A DNA stretch of 64,000 nucleotides from Byssothecium circinans (taxonomy: Eukaryota; Ascomycota; Dothideomycetes; Pleosporales; Massarinaceae): assembly GCA_010015675.1 (NCBI GenBank), contig ML977017.1, positions 331,468 to 395,467 on the forward strand, written 5' to 3'. Every line of letters starts with the position of its first letter. Position 1 is the stretch's first letter. The notes below the pieces were generated by a model. It ran no database searches. It was not told the DNA's origin and worked only from the letters and a program-made list of their open reading frames with translations. The position numbers and the translations under genes were made by a program. Positions 11,318 through 21,299 of the stretch are shown here, in pieces.

Positions 11318-13465
11318 TCAAGGGATTTTCCTTTTCCTCACAGCCAAATTACCCAGAAGCTTGGGTGTTATCGGTCCGACCGATTGATCGATTTCTGGAC
11401 GAAGACCGTCAGGAAACCACCCCTCACCATCTGCGATATTTTCTAGGTCAATTCGCTCCATCTTCCATTCGAATTTGTTCAGAGGCAGCTGTTCGCCGGA
11501 TGGTAGAATAGTGACGGTATCTCTCCACTGACAGCCATCGATATTGCTAGGACTAGGTCCGTGCCATACCGCAAATCGAGGTTTCGATTGATTCACAAAT
11601 TCAGCATGGCCTGTCGCCGGAATCACGACTATCCCGGAGAGGGATATTGCCAAGTTGATCCTGAGAGACATTGAATCCCAGTCTCTGGCCACCTTTAAAA
11701 ACGTATCCCAGAGTTGACTCATATTTGCGCTGTGATTTTGAGGAGCATCATTCATGGCATCATCGTTCATGGCAACATTGTCCATGTGGCCACTGTCCAT
11801 CCGGTTATCTTCGGTCTGATCATCGTACGAGGAGTTGAGTATCGTAAACCAGGAGTTGACGAGTGTCGCTTTTCGCTCCGGATGCAGAGATAGGACTTCG
11901 GTTAACAGATCTTGAATCCAACCTTGCCTTACAAACCCATCCGCAAGAGCAAGGTTGATTGTGTTGGTTAAGATGAAGGCTTTGTGGCGATCCCAGTGGG
12001 GCTGATGTCGGTAGTGGGAGGGATAATTGTCGGAAAATGTCATGCAAGGTTCTGAGCATAACCTCATGATTGCCCAATCCGTTGCGTCACTCCGAAATGC
12101 CTTCTTCCAGCGTTCGATGTCTTCATCCTCGTTCAAGGGGCCCAAAATCCAAGGCAACACTTGGCCCAAGAAGTCGCTCCGTGCTATACCGAGATCAATC
12201 ACATGCCAGGTCCTGTCGCGGAGTTTGTCTTCGAGCTCCAGCGGTTTCTTCAGATTGAAGTTCCGCAAGATATTGAAAAGCGTGCTCAGTCTTCGCATAT
12301 AAGGCCCCTGTCCATTCCACTTAAAGTGCAGTATGTCTGGAACATGCTTTATCAACCATGCTCGTACTTGATATTCGTCGGCAAACTCTCTTGTATTGTC
12401 TTCGATTCGGCGTTGAAGACATATCTGTAGTTGCGTGAGTGCCACCTCTCCTGCGTGCGCGAGCCCGTTGATCATGTCCAGGAGGTTTCGTTCGTCTTCT
12501 GATGGTACGCCATTCAATTGCTTATAGATCAAATCATGTTGAGCTTCCTGCCAGGCGTTCATAATGATGGAGGTGACTTGAATTTCAATGGTCTTGCCGT
12601 TGTGTTTCGGTTGCAGTTTGTGGCCCGGGACGCCCCCCCGTGGTTGCGACCATTTCACCAGGAAATGTGTCGCTCGGTATCCAATGAACCTCTCCTTTGA
12701 CCGCCCCTCGGTAACCTTCCCGTCTTTGTCGAGTCCCCAGAAACGTTGTTCGACTTCTCCAAAATAATGTTCGAGAAAATTCTTGATCTCTTGTACATCC
12801 TTGGGGAAAGCTAAGGTGATGCGAACGCCCGCCAAATCAATGAGGGTCTCGTCGATGTCCTCTCTTGAGCTAAACTTGGAACCCCGCTCTTTCTCTTTCC
12901 GTTCAACTTTCTCTCTCACAGACGACTCGGATTTGGCGCGACACGTAACGTGGCATTTGATTCTTCTTTTGTTCTTGACTTCTTCCTCGCAGATCGCTTT
13001 CGTCGCCTCAGCGAGAATATCCCAGAAGTTATATTCCCTATAGTAATCCTCCACGAAAGAGGAGCTTGAAAATTCACGAGTGCGCGTTGAGTCGTCGCCG
13101 GGTTCACTCTCTCCAGGCGGCACATAAAATCTTGTTTGATGCCCTTTCCGAATCTTAGGTTCCTGAGTTGCATTCGCCCACTCTTCCTCCTCCTCCCTAA
13201 CGTGGTTAAAAGGCCCCTGACGGATCGAATCCGGGATTCCCCATACTTTATCTGGTCGCGGTGTCAAGTTGAGTTCTCCCACGTGGTCTTGCGAGGCCGG
13301 AGCCCACGAGTCCCGAAATCCACCGAATCTATCGGCTCCCGGAGGTGACAGGGTTGATGGATTGACGTTTGATGTTTGGGAGATGTCTTGTGTGAAGGGA
13401 ATCGATGGATTATACAGGAGCGGGTTCCATTTGCCAGAGGACCCCTTGGCAGGCTGGTCTGTCAT
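11318..13465 (-). CDS. RelA/SpoT-domain protein, putative stand-alone nucleotide pyrophosphokinase
   Basis: A single exon of 715 residues begins at an ATG at 13465. Residues about 140-320 carry the RelA/SpoT synthetase signature in order: a basic stretch with RAKSESSVREKVERK (174-190), then DLAGVRITLAF (210-220), GYRATHFLV (262-270), and EIQVTSIIMNAWQEAQHDLIYK (294-315). These correspond to the R/K-S ATP-binding segment, the D-x-AGxR strand, the GYxxxH motif and the E-x-Q...W-x-E-x-x-H-D-x-x-YK block of (p)ppGpp synthetases. No HD hydrolase, TGS or ACT domain is visible. The N-terminal 135 residues look disordered, and the roughly 390-residue C-terminal part is unassigned. Whether it makes (p)ppGpp or another nucleotide in a fungus is unknown. 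The lack of introns is notable beside intron-bearing neighbours. Confidence 0.87.
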   Translation of the reverse strand: MTDQPAKGSSGKWNPLLYNPSIPFTQDISQTSNVNPSTLSPPGADRFGGFRDSWAPASQDHVGELNLTPRPDKVWGIPDSIRQGPFNHVREEEEEWANATQEPKIRKGHQTRFYVPPGESEPGDDSTRTREFSSSSFVEDYYREYNFWDILAEATKAICEEEVKNKRRIKCHVTCRAKSESSVREKVERKEKERGSKFSSREDIDETLIDLAGVRITLAFPKDVQEIKNFLEHYFGEVEQRFWGLDKDGKVTEGRSKERFIGYRATHFLVKWSQPRGGVPGHKLQPKHNGKTIEIQVTSIIMNAWQEAQHDLIYKQLNGVPSEDERNLLDMINGLAHAGEVALTQLQICLQRRIEDNTREFADEYQVRAWLIKHVPDILHFKWNGQGPYMRRLSTLFNILRNFNLKKPLELEDKLRDRTWHVIDLGIARSDFLGQVLPWILGPLNEDEDIERWKKAFRSDATDWAIMRLCSEPCMTFSDNYPSHYRHQPHWDRHKAFILTNTINLALADGFVRQGWIQDLLTEVLSLHPERKATLVNSWFTILNSSYDDQTEDNRMDSGHMDNVAMNDDAMNDAPQNHSANMSQLWDTFLKVARDWDSMSLRINLAISLSGIVVIPATGHAEFVNQSKPRFAVWHGPSPSNIDGCQWRDTVTILPSGEQLPLNKFEWKMERIDLENIADGEGWFPDGLRPEIDQSVGPITPKLLGNLAVRKRKIP

Positions 13466-13947
13466 AAATGCGATGGTCGTTTGAAGCAGCTTTCGTGGAC
13501 TCGGCGTGAAGGGAAGAGCAAGCGCAGGGTAGCAAAGATGCAGCTGGAAAAATTGGAGAAGACAAAGTTTTGGAAGCCCCAGGCCACCTTTTCTCTGACC
13601 GGAATTGCTTATTCAGGGCCGAGCGGGGCAAAGTATGCAGCTCGCTGCATGTTGCCAAAACCTACACGCTGACCGGTCTAGCCACGAGTGTACAGCGAAT
13701 AGAATACGAGCTTGGCTCCATTGCAAGCACATCATCCTCAGCCGCATTAGGCACGATATCATTGACTCAATCATAAAGGAGCCCATAGTAGTTCATGGCA
13801 AAGTCTGCCAGGTAAGACACCAAATCTAGGGTTCATCTGACCTACCGTTCGTGTACGAATATCAGCTGCGATATCGACTTCGACTTCAGATCTCAGCCTC
13901 TCTAAGTTTAGCCTTTCTCCCGCGACTCAAATATCACCATATTGACT
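13466..13947. other. Intergenic interval
   Basis: About 480 bp between the RelA/SpoT start codon and the CorA-like remnant. Small overlapping open frames only. It presumably holds the RelA/SpoT promoter. Confidence 0.5.
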
Positions 13948-14682
13948 ATGGACGAATACAGAAGATACGTCAACGACCAAGTGCATCGAAGTCCTTCACT
14001 CATAGGCTTGACGAAGTTCCTCGCGGACTAGAACAAAGAGCAAGTCCATACAGTAAACATAACCTGCATAGACTACCGCAACGAGTCCTGGCATGTGGAT
14101 CCTTCAGAGGGACAAATGTATATCGATCGAGACCAAAAACCCTGCCTTACGCCAGGTACAGTCCCTGTTGCGACTGCACTGGGAAGATCTAGATGAGTAC
14201 TCCATCATATCGCACAATCTACCTAGGTAAGCATCCAACAATCGAGCCTCGAAGAGCTACAGCCCTGGCGCCGCCGCTGAGTTCGGAGTCGGCTGAAGCT
14301 CGCCCACCTCCAAAGCTTCATCTCCAGGAATGCTCCAGAGTCGAAAGAAAGCCCAGCCGGCGACCTCTGGGGTCTCGTATTGATGGACGTGGCCCACGTG
14401 TCTTCGCAGATTGAACAGTGGGGATCTTTTCTGGTGTCGATGGTTTCCTTGCTGGATACGCACCAGTCGCTCATCGAGGCACAAGATGTCAAGCGCTTGA
14501 CGCATGTTGTTCTGGCTTTCTTGCCGTCTAGTTTGATTGCAGGGATCTTTAGCATGGATGAGAGCGTGGCATCGTGGAGAGGCAACTTGCGCATATGCTT
14601 TGCGGTTGTGATACCGGTGACAGTGGTCTTTCTAGGGTCGTGTTTTGTGAGAAAGAGGTTAAGGTTGTTGAGAAGAACGTAG
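13948..14682 (+). pseudogene. CorA-like transporter remnant
   Basis: A broken reading frame starts MDEYRRYVND. It meets TAG at 14029-14031, resumes with NITCIDYRNESWHV, and shifts frame near 14140-14160 into LLRLHWEDLDEYSIISHN. After another shift near 14225 it meets TGA at 14278-14280, then runs cleanly to 14682. The last part reads as the C-terminus of a fungal CorA-like divalent-cation transporter: a long coiled helix (IEQWGSFLVSMVSLLDTHQS), then LTHVVLAFLPSSLIAGIFSMD and a second membrane helix VIPVTVVFLG. The usual Gly-Met-Asn motif is replaced by Ser-Met-Asp. Both stops could come from C-to-T changes (CAG to TAG, CGA to TGA). Introns that rescue all lesions were sought and not found. 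Confidence 0.65.
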
Positions 14683-15827
14683 GGAGCTTGCTTGTGAGGA
14701 TGGAGGAAGGCTGAGGACTGCCACAAGCTGGAATGGCCTGATTATTGTGTATTGGAAAGCCTCATGGGATTCGGAGTCTCTTGCATCCCTCTCTTATCAA
14801 AAGAGGTTACAATGAGCACTTAGCTTATTGAGTCATGCCCTGATCGGCTAAACTTGACCAGGACAAATATGTGGCCGAAGGCTACAAAACGATAGACATA
14901 CACCAGTGAAAAGGTGGTCATGATACAACGACAGTGCCGGCTAAATAAGGGCGACCAGATCCTCAATCGAGTGACCGTGTCTTTCGTTTGCTCAGCTGGA
15001 AAGAAGGATTGACGGCATGCACATATCCGCCGCGTATTCGATTGGGTCAGCTGCGAGTGTTTTTGGCCTTAAGTCAGCTAGATATAGGAACCTTAAGACA
15101 CACTTACATACAGCCAACCCTCCATCATATAGAGGTGGAAACTTGATAGGGAGTCCCAAAGCGTCCATGGATGTGGGGCCTTCAGCCACTAAGTTAAAGA
15201 AAACCCAAGACTCCAACGGGGTTTTTGTCCAACCATCTGCTTTGGTCACGAGCTTGGAATTTCTGTTCATTGGATGCTTTGATGTCTTATCGGACCAGCC
15301 TTCTAATGTTGTGCTCCGGGAGGTCTAGGAATATTGCATCTCCTCAACCTATATAGCTTAGCCTGCAGCAAGGGCCGTGCAGCCTGACGGGTGCATTAGC
15401 GCAGGCCTTACGCGGCTGGGCATCCGAAATCCGGGATTGAGATAGGGGGCTATCTTGAAACTTGGGAGATTGAAAACCCGGCGTGGTACGCTTGCGCAGC
15501 TAAATTTTAGCATCTGCCATTTCTGTGAATCAAGACCAGCGCTTGCAAAGTCTTCGCAAACTTATTGGTCTTGTCTTCTTGGCCATGGAAAGACGGGACC
15601 AAAGGGTGGAAAAGCGAAAGGCGTCGATAAGGGCGCAAGTAAGGGGCGCTACAGACGCCACCTCGCTATGCAACGGCACGGGTCTCAGTCTGACTCTATT
15701 TCGGATATTATGCGCCGCTCTGCCCGCTCACTCGCAGGTAGACTAGCCTTTGCTCCTTGAATAGAGTTTCTGCCTCCTTCAATCTCCTCACGCTCTTTTT
15801 TGCGCTGTTGAGGGCGCGGTCTTCATT
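14683..15827. other. Gene-poor interval
   Basis: Apart from the doubtful small gene on the minus strand at 14992-15270, nothing was recognised. The right part is presumably the promoter and leader of the glycosyltransferase gene. Confidence 0.5.
14992..15270 (-). CDS. Small hypothetical protein (doubtful)
   Basis: An ATG at 15270 opens a frame of 92 codons. It also contains a good candidate intron (15051-15107, GTAAGT donor, GCTGAC branch site, CAG acceptor) whose removal keeps the frame (phase 1) to the same stop. The product (about 70-92 residues; WVFFNLVAEGPTSMDALG and PIEYAADMCMPS) has no recognised domain or signal peptide. Nearby DNA is gene-poor and next to a pseudogene, so it may be a decayed fragment or chance. 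Confidence 0.3.
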   Translation of the reverse strand: MNRNSKLVTKADGWTKTPLESWVFFNLVAEGPTSMDALGLPIKFPPLYDGGLAVCKCVLRFLYLADLRPKTLAADPIEYAADMCMPSILLSS

Positions 15828-16937
15828 ATGAAGGTCATGTTCGATAGACGCGGTATTACCGCAGCCATCATCGCGACGCTGCTTATCATCCTTGTCACCG
15901 TTTCCTTCCACGAGCCAACCTACGACGCGATCAAACACAAGACCGGGTTTGGACCGTCTTCGTCGACTCCTTCGACTTCGAACAACATTGCACCGCTGAA
16001 CCCTGAGGGCGCTTCTGGCTTCGATGAGAATGGCAAGGAGAAGCTGGCGTATGTCGTTTTGCTGTCTGGTACCATCGACTCTGCCCAGGGCGACGACCTA
16101 GAAAAGGACAATTACTTCATTGCCACGCGGATTTTGATCTGGCAGCTCCTCCACGTTCCGGAATCGCGCACTAAGCACGATGTCATCGTCATGGTCACGC
16201 CGTCAGTGACACAGTCGCGCGTGGACCGCCTGAAGAAGGACGGCGCTATCGTAACTCTTGTAGATTTTGTCAAGACGCCGCACGATAGTTGGATACATCC
16301 GGGCGAGCATCAATGGGACGATTTGATGACAAAGTTCCGTGCCTGGCAATTGACCCAGTACAACCGCGTGCTGCTCCTCGACGGTGACACCCAAGTACGG
16401 CGCCAACTCGACGGCGTGTTCGACCAGCCACTCGCCCAGATCCAAAAGTCGCTCACGGACCCCGCGTTCACGCCCCTCGAGGGCCAGATCAGATGGCCCG
16501 ACACATATCTCTTTGCCGGCGGTTCCGAGGTCTGGGACAGCAACCACAAGTACCCGCCGTTCCATGGCGGAGGTCTGAAGGGCAAGGGACACATGAATGC
16601 CGGATTCATCCTTCTCCATCCCGACCAGAAGATGTTCGACTACCTGACTTCCTTCATGGAGATCAAGGACTCGTTCGACCCGCAATACAACGAGCAAGCG
16701 CTTCTCAACAAGGCTTTCGATTGGGGGGGCCCGATGCCCTGGAAAGAGGTCGGATATACATGGAATATCCGCTGCCCTAACGAGAACGATTTCGAGCAGG
16801 GCCTGCCCAGCATGCACGAGAAGTGGTGGACGCAGCCGTACATATTCGACAACCAGAAGGTCAAGGACTGGCTTTTGGCGCAGCGGTGGGAGATGAAGGG
16901 CTGGTACGCTGGAAAGGAAGCGAAGGACGGCGCGTGA
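15828..16937 (+). CDS. Type II membrane glycosyltransferase, GT8-like
   Basis: A single exon of 369 residues. A short cytoplasmic N-terminus with RR is followed by one membrane helix (about 10-27), then a Ser/Thr/Pro-rich stem and a luminal catalytic domain from about 72. The DxD metal site is D185-G-D187 in RVLLLDGDTQV. A second typical block is HMNAGFILLHPD near 254-265, and QYNEQALLNKAF near 280 is the acceptor-side helix. This is the GNT1/glycogenin-like GT8 layout, a retaining transferase using a nucleotide sugar in the Golgi. Donor and acceptor cannot be told from sequence. A 289-codon open frame on the opposite strand is a shadow of this gene. Confidence 0.9.
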   Translation: MKVMFDRRGITAAIIATLLIILVTVSFHEPTYDAIKHKTGFGPSSSTPSTSNNIAPLNPEGASGFDENGKEKLAYVVLLSGTIDSAQGDDLEKDNYFIATRILIWQLLHVPESRTKHDVIVMVTPSVTQSRVDRLKKDGAIVTLVDFVKTPHDSWIHPGEHQWDDLMTKFRAWQLTQYNRVLLLDGDTQVRRQLDGVFDQPLAQIQKSLTDPAFTPLEGQIRWPDTYLFAGGSEVWDSNHKYPPFHGGGLKGKGHMNAGFILLHPDQKMFDYLTSFMEIKDSFDPQYNEQALLNKAFDWGGPMPWKEVGYTWNIRCPNENDFEQGLPSMHEKWWTQPYIFDNQKVKDWLLAQRWEMKGWYAGKEAKDGA

Positions 16938-18493
16938 GGAACCGCAAAACCAAGAATTCCGGGCTTTTTGAGTATCGCATAGCGCATGCATGCATTTTTT
17001 TATCCTTGGGTGGGGTGACAGTTCGTGGGCATGAAGGGAAGGAAGGAACGGTGGTACAGTCGTTGTGTACATTTAGCGCGGATACCAAGATATGGCTAGG
17101 CGTTTTGTTGTAGCTGCTACTGATTTTTCTACATTGGCAGCATCGGCTAGAGGGTGTTATCGGCGACCATGGAGGTTTGGCTGTGGGGGGTTTGGTTGAA
17201 CCTAAGCTTTACGCTTGTACACCGTAGGCGTTCGCTTTCTTATTTCGCCGACCCGCTATACATGGACTATACAACGAAACGTTGCACTCATCGGCCATTT
17301 GCTCCAGAAGTCCTTTTGCACTAACATGACACTTTATTTATCGGTATCACGCAACCTCTTGGTAGAAGACAGTCTACTACTATTACGATCACAATATCGA
17401 CAGAATTCGCAAAGCTGCCTACGAAACAGAAATCTGCATCAGGCTTTTTTAGACTTCTTCAGATTGCAGATTGCATCGACAGCCTCTGTTACGTCAAATA
17501 AACCGTGCCACTCCGCTCCCCACGTTACTCAAATAATCCTTCAACACCCCATCGTCCTCACCTTCACGGCACACGACTTCCTCCGCATGCTACTCAAAGC
17601 TCCCTAACAACTACACAAGCCTTTTCCACATTCATGCCCTAGAACGATTCAAATACACATCGTGGAGGGAAAATGAGCTGGAGAAGTAGATTCATGTGAT
17701 CGTATTGCTCTTCACCTGATGGATGAAGAGATCTCAGAACGCATGCTATATATGCTTGAGAGGATCAGAGGAACGTAGTTCTAGAAGCACTCGAGAGCAT
17801 ATGACGTACGCGACACACCCCACTTAAGACGGAAACGGAATGCAGAGTTCTTGATCAAGCTGGTTTAAAGTTACCATATAATGCAAGTAACTACAGGTAT
17901 CCCTAACAGGCTGTGGCTCTTCAGACACCGATCTAGGAGACAAAAGTAATGTATTCGTTAAGATTGGGTTTCTGCCAGTAGGTGAGAAGTGGCGAGTCGA
18001 GTATAAGGTTTGCACTGCTTAGGTCTAAACACGGTCATCGTGGATGTCAGGGGGTCCTGGGGACAGCCGCGGAGGTTTGATGATAAAGTCACGAACTGAG
18101 GCGTGTCGATCGGCGAGGTAGGTATGCCATTAAACCCTATCGATGGACGAATATTCAGAAGGGACACTTGGTTAGTCAAATATCTGTACCGAACAGGATA
18201 ATTACATCTCCTCAAATGGTCACTAATGCGTTAAACTCAGATTGCTATACTTGCCGCCCTCTCACCCTTGATACATAAGACCTAGAAAGTATAAGGTAGA
18301 GTTTGCAAAGATATCTATTTGGGTATCGCTAGACGTGCGAGACATGTCCTCTATTCCTCACTCTAACCACAATCGCTCTGCATCACACGTAGGTCTAAAA
18401 CGGACTACGGCGCCTAGAACAGAAGGCGCGGCGAAACCGACTCAACCATGTATTCGTTATGCACGTTCAGTCAACCGCCCAGTGCCCATCCTT
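16938..18493. other. 1.5 kb gene-free interval
   Basis: No coding-like sequence was recognised. It lies between the 3' ends of the glycosyltransferase and the dual-finger regulator, so both sets of terminators fall here. Open frames around 17.2-17.6 and 18.0-18.7 kb look random. Confidence 0.55.
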
Positions 18494-20868
18494 TTATACG
18501 CCAGAGATGATTTTACCAACGAACTTCAACTCCCACTCCTTTGAATCCTCGCCTACGAAACTCGCACTACTACGCTCAGCAAGCAAGGGCGTGGTAACGG
18601 CTATATTCTCGTACCACTCGCGAATCCCTTCATTGCCCTCGGAATCCCACATAAGTAACATGCCATCGGTACTGCGGACATATGGCTTTGGCGGCACACT
18701 ACGCATCTTGAGGAGCATGAGCAAAATATCGCTGAAGCGCTCGCCTTGATGAGAGTAATATGCGGGATGCTTATCAAGAGGCCATCTGGGATGGCGAGCA
18801 GATAGTTGGAGAGAATTCTCATGCGGCAAGGCTTGAAGAACTTGGGCGATGTCGCCTTCCGTTGAGGGTTGCTGTGTGGATAATTGCTGGGCTTGTGCAT
18901 CATCCATGTTGGCTGGAAATTGGTCTTCCCAGGTTCGGAAGAGCCAGCAAATACGTTCGACGCAGGCTAACAAGACGACAGCGACAAGAAACGTCTCAAA
19001 GCGATTGGCTTGTTGACGCTGGAGTAGGCGGCGCTCGAGATCGTTCATCACGATGCGGGCCAAGGTTGCGGCGCGTTTTTCAACAGCGCCCATCAGCTGC
19101 ATCTTGATAAGCTGGTAGGAAGTTTGATTGTCGATGGACGTGATAGGACTACGATTGATGGTCTCGAGATCAGAGGACGTGAGTATTGACGGTGTCATAT
19201 TGGGAGCCAGTGATGGGTTCGAGAAGAAGTGCCACTCGGTGTCTGAGGAGCTGAGTATGCGGGTGAGATTCCACAGCTCCAGTGCTTTGGAGAGTAAACT
19301 ATCTGGATCGGAAGATGTTAAGCCGAGAGCAGTGTTGATGGTGGGCTTCATGAACGTGGACGTTTCCGACTTCCAAAATTCATCGCCGATCTTCTTAATA
19401 TAAAGATCCAACTTGCCGCTTATATCGTCGTTGCTGTCTATAATCTCTAGCTGGGACGGAGAGAGCGTGGCGAGTATTGCAGGGTCAATCTCTGCACCAT
19501 GCTGCTGCGTCTGACACTTCAGAGGCGTAAAGGTCGCAAATATGCCGGATTCCGGATAGTGAGTAATCTCAATGCGGCCCGGGGTCTGATCGAGACGTAT
19601 CTGATTCTTTGCTTGGCTGACAGCATGGAAACCGAGCACGCCATGAAGGCCTGCAGAAAACAGACTGAACTCCTCGGCTATCCTAGTTCGGATGCACGGC
19701 TGCTTCCATAGCCGCGCGCTCTCCACATTCTGACAGGTATTGCATGGATCCCCTCCCGAGCAGGGCTTCTTCAGCATACGACAGCGGATGCAAGCACCCT
19801 GTTTCCGCACTTGCTGAACCTCTTTACGCCGCGTGTCCGTGAATCGTCCCCGCACCTTTGGTTTTGCTGGCTTCTGATTCACGCTAAAATCAGTGGTGAA
19901 ATGGGTCTGCGTGTGAGGGTTCATGGCAATAGGACGAGGAAGCGGGGAGGGTTTAGCGGCGACGTCATTAGGTAGCAGCTGCTCCCTCTGCTCGGGATCC
20001 GTTACATGGAGTTGCGGATCAAGAGAATTGGACCATTGTCGAGCCTGGGCATGAAACATCTTATCAGAAACGTTCCCACCACCGGACATGCTGAGATCAG
20101 GCTCCATGGTGAGGCCGTTGTTCGTTAGTGGCATTAGGTCGTTGGCCTGCGATGCTGCCATAACGAGCGAGGAAGGCACCAACTGCTCCATCGAAGTAGG
20201 GTGTCCTAGCGGTAAATTGCCCATGTGTGGTGAAGCTGTGGGGGAGTGCTGCAGCGGGCCGTTGAATTGGTATATCGGAGGCAATGCTGGTACGCCGGAG
20301 ACGTCCAGACTCTGCGAGAGAGCATGCAAGTCTTCGTCCGGTCTGTCGTCTACCAGGAACTCGAAGTCGTGGTGGCTCCCCCCATCATTTGTGAGAGGCT
20401 GCGGTTGTTGCTGGGCGGGCAGGCGCTTGTCCGAGAGATGGAGATGTCGGCGGGAGACCTCCGCGAGCGTTTCGAGCGCAGAGAGGCCTTGTTTCGACGG
20501 CGCAAAAGGCAGGTTCAGCGTCTGGCCGTCCGCGATTGGCGCGTTCACGGGATGCGCGTGGTCGGGTAGACCGAGGTCAGAGTGGGCATCGTGGTCATGG
20601 GCGTGGTCGTGGAGAGGCGTGGCGGGGCATTTCTTGATCAAATGGTTCATAAGACTGTCTGCTCGTCCTTTGGGAAACTGCGCGCATCAGCTCAGCTCGG
20701 CTCAGCATCACTGTGGGCAAAAAAAGATGGGGCGGGGCATTGTATGTAGTATGTACTTACTTTCTCCCCGCAGGATTTGCACGTGTGCTGGTAGCGGTTA
20801 CTTGCATCGTCGAGCTTGGGACCGCGCTCAAAGTACGCGAGGATGAGCCGGTTTGGGCGACGACCCAT
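18494..20868 (-). CDS. Transcription factor with BED-like finger and Zn2Cys6 domain
   Basis: Two exons, 20761-20868 and 18494-20677, joined through a GTAAGT...CGCAG intron, give 763 residues. The first exon encodes half of a finger. The assembled motif is C30-x2-C33 then H48-x4-C53, a BED/C2HC-type finger (HTCKSCGEK joined to FPKGRADSLMNHLIKKC). A His/Asp-rich and Gln-rich region follows. A Zn2Cys6 cluster then begins near residue 332 (C-x2-C-x6-C-x5-C-x2-C-x12-C), with an unusually long last loop, preceded by RRKEVQQVRKQG. The C-terminal half is helical, as in fungal regulators. It likely acts in the nucleus; targets are unknown. It is divergent to the mpaB-type oxygenase gene with 431 bp between starts. 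Confidence 0.88.
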
Positions 20869-21299
20869 TGTCTCAGGCAAACGTCGACTGAGTTGAGTTG
20901 AGCGATGAGTGGGTGGTGGCAGAAACCTCACCGCCTTGCACTAGGAATTCCGATGTTGTGGCGTCCCAGATTATTCCCAGCGACGGTTCCGACCCCGCCT
21001 TGTCCCCGCCACGGTTAATGCATGGACGCTAGTAACGTCGCTGGTAGTCCAGTCGACACTGCTTCATAATCGGCCCGCATCTAGGTACCTAGACTAAGCC
21101 CGTAACACAGCTGGCACTGCTCTATTTGGGCCAAGTGGCTTACCTACTACGGCCATCGAACAGTAAGATGCGCGAACAAGCGAAGCGGCGTAGTCAGAAA
21201 TGCCAACACTAAGGTATGAACTGAAAGGGAGCCTCTATGTATAAATAATAGTCTGCACGGTCCTGCTTGAGTCATCTGTTTCGCTTCCAATCTACCCTC
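20869..21299. promoter_or_regulatory. Divergent promoter, dual-finger regulator / mpaB-type oxygenase
   Basis: 431 bp between two start codons facing away from each other. Two TATA-like stretches occur near the oxygenase (TATGTATAAATAATA at about 21236-21250). No other motif was assigned. Confidence 0.5.

Noticed and set aside
16203..17072. 289-codon open frame on the minus strand
   Set aside because: Lies entirely opposite the glycosyltransferase gene, whose frame has clear motifs; a codon-bias shadow.
20088..20846. 252-codon plus-strand open frame
   Set aside because: Antisense to the dual-finger regulator and crosses its intron; no protein-like pattern.
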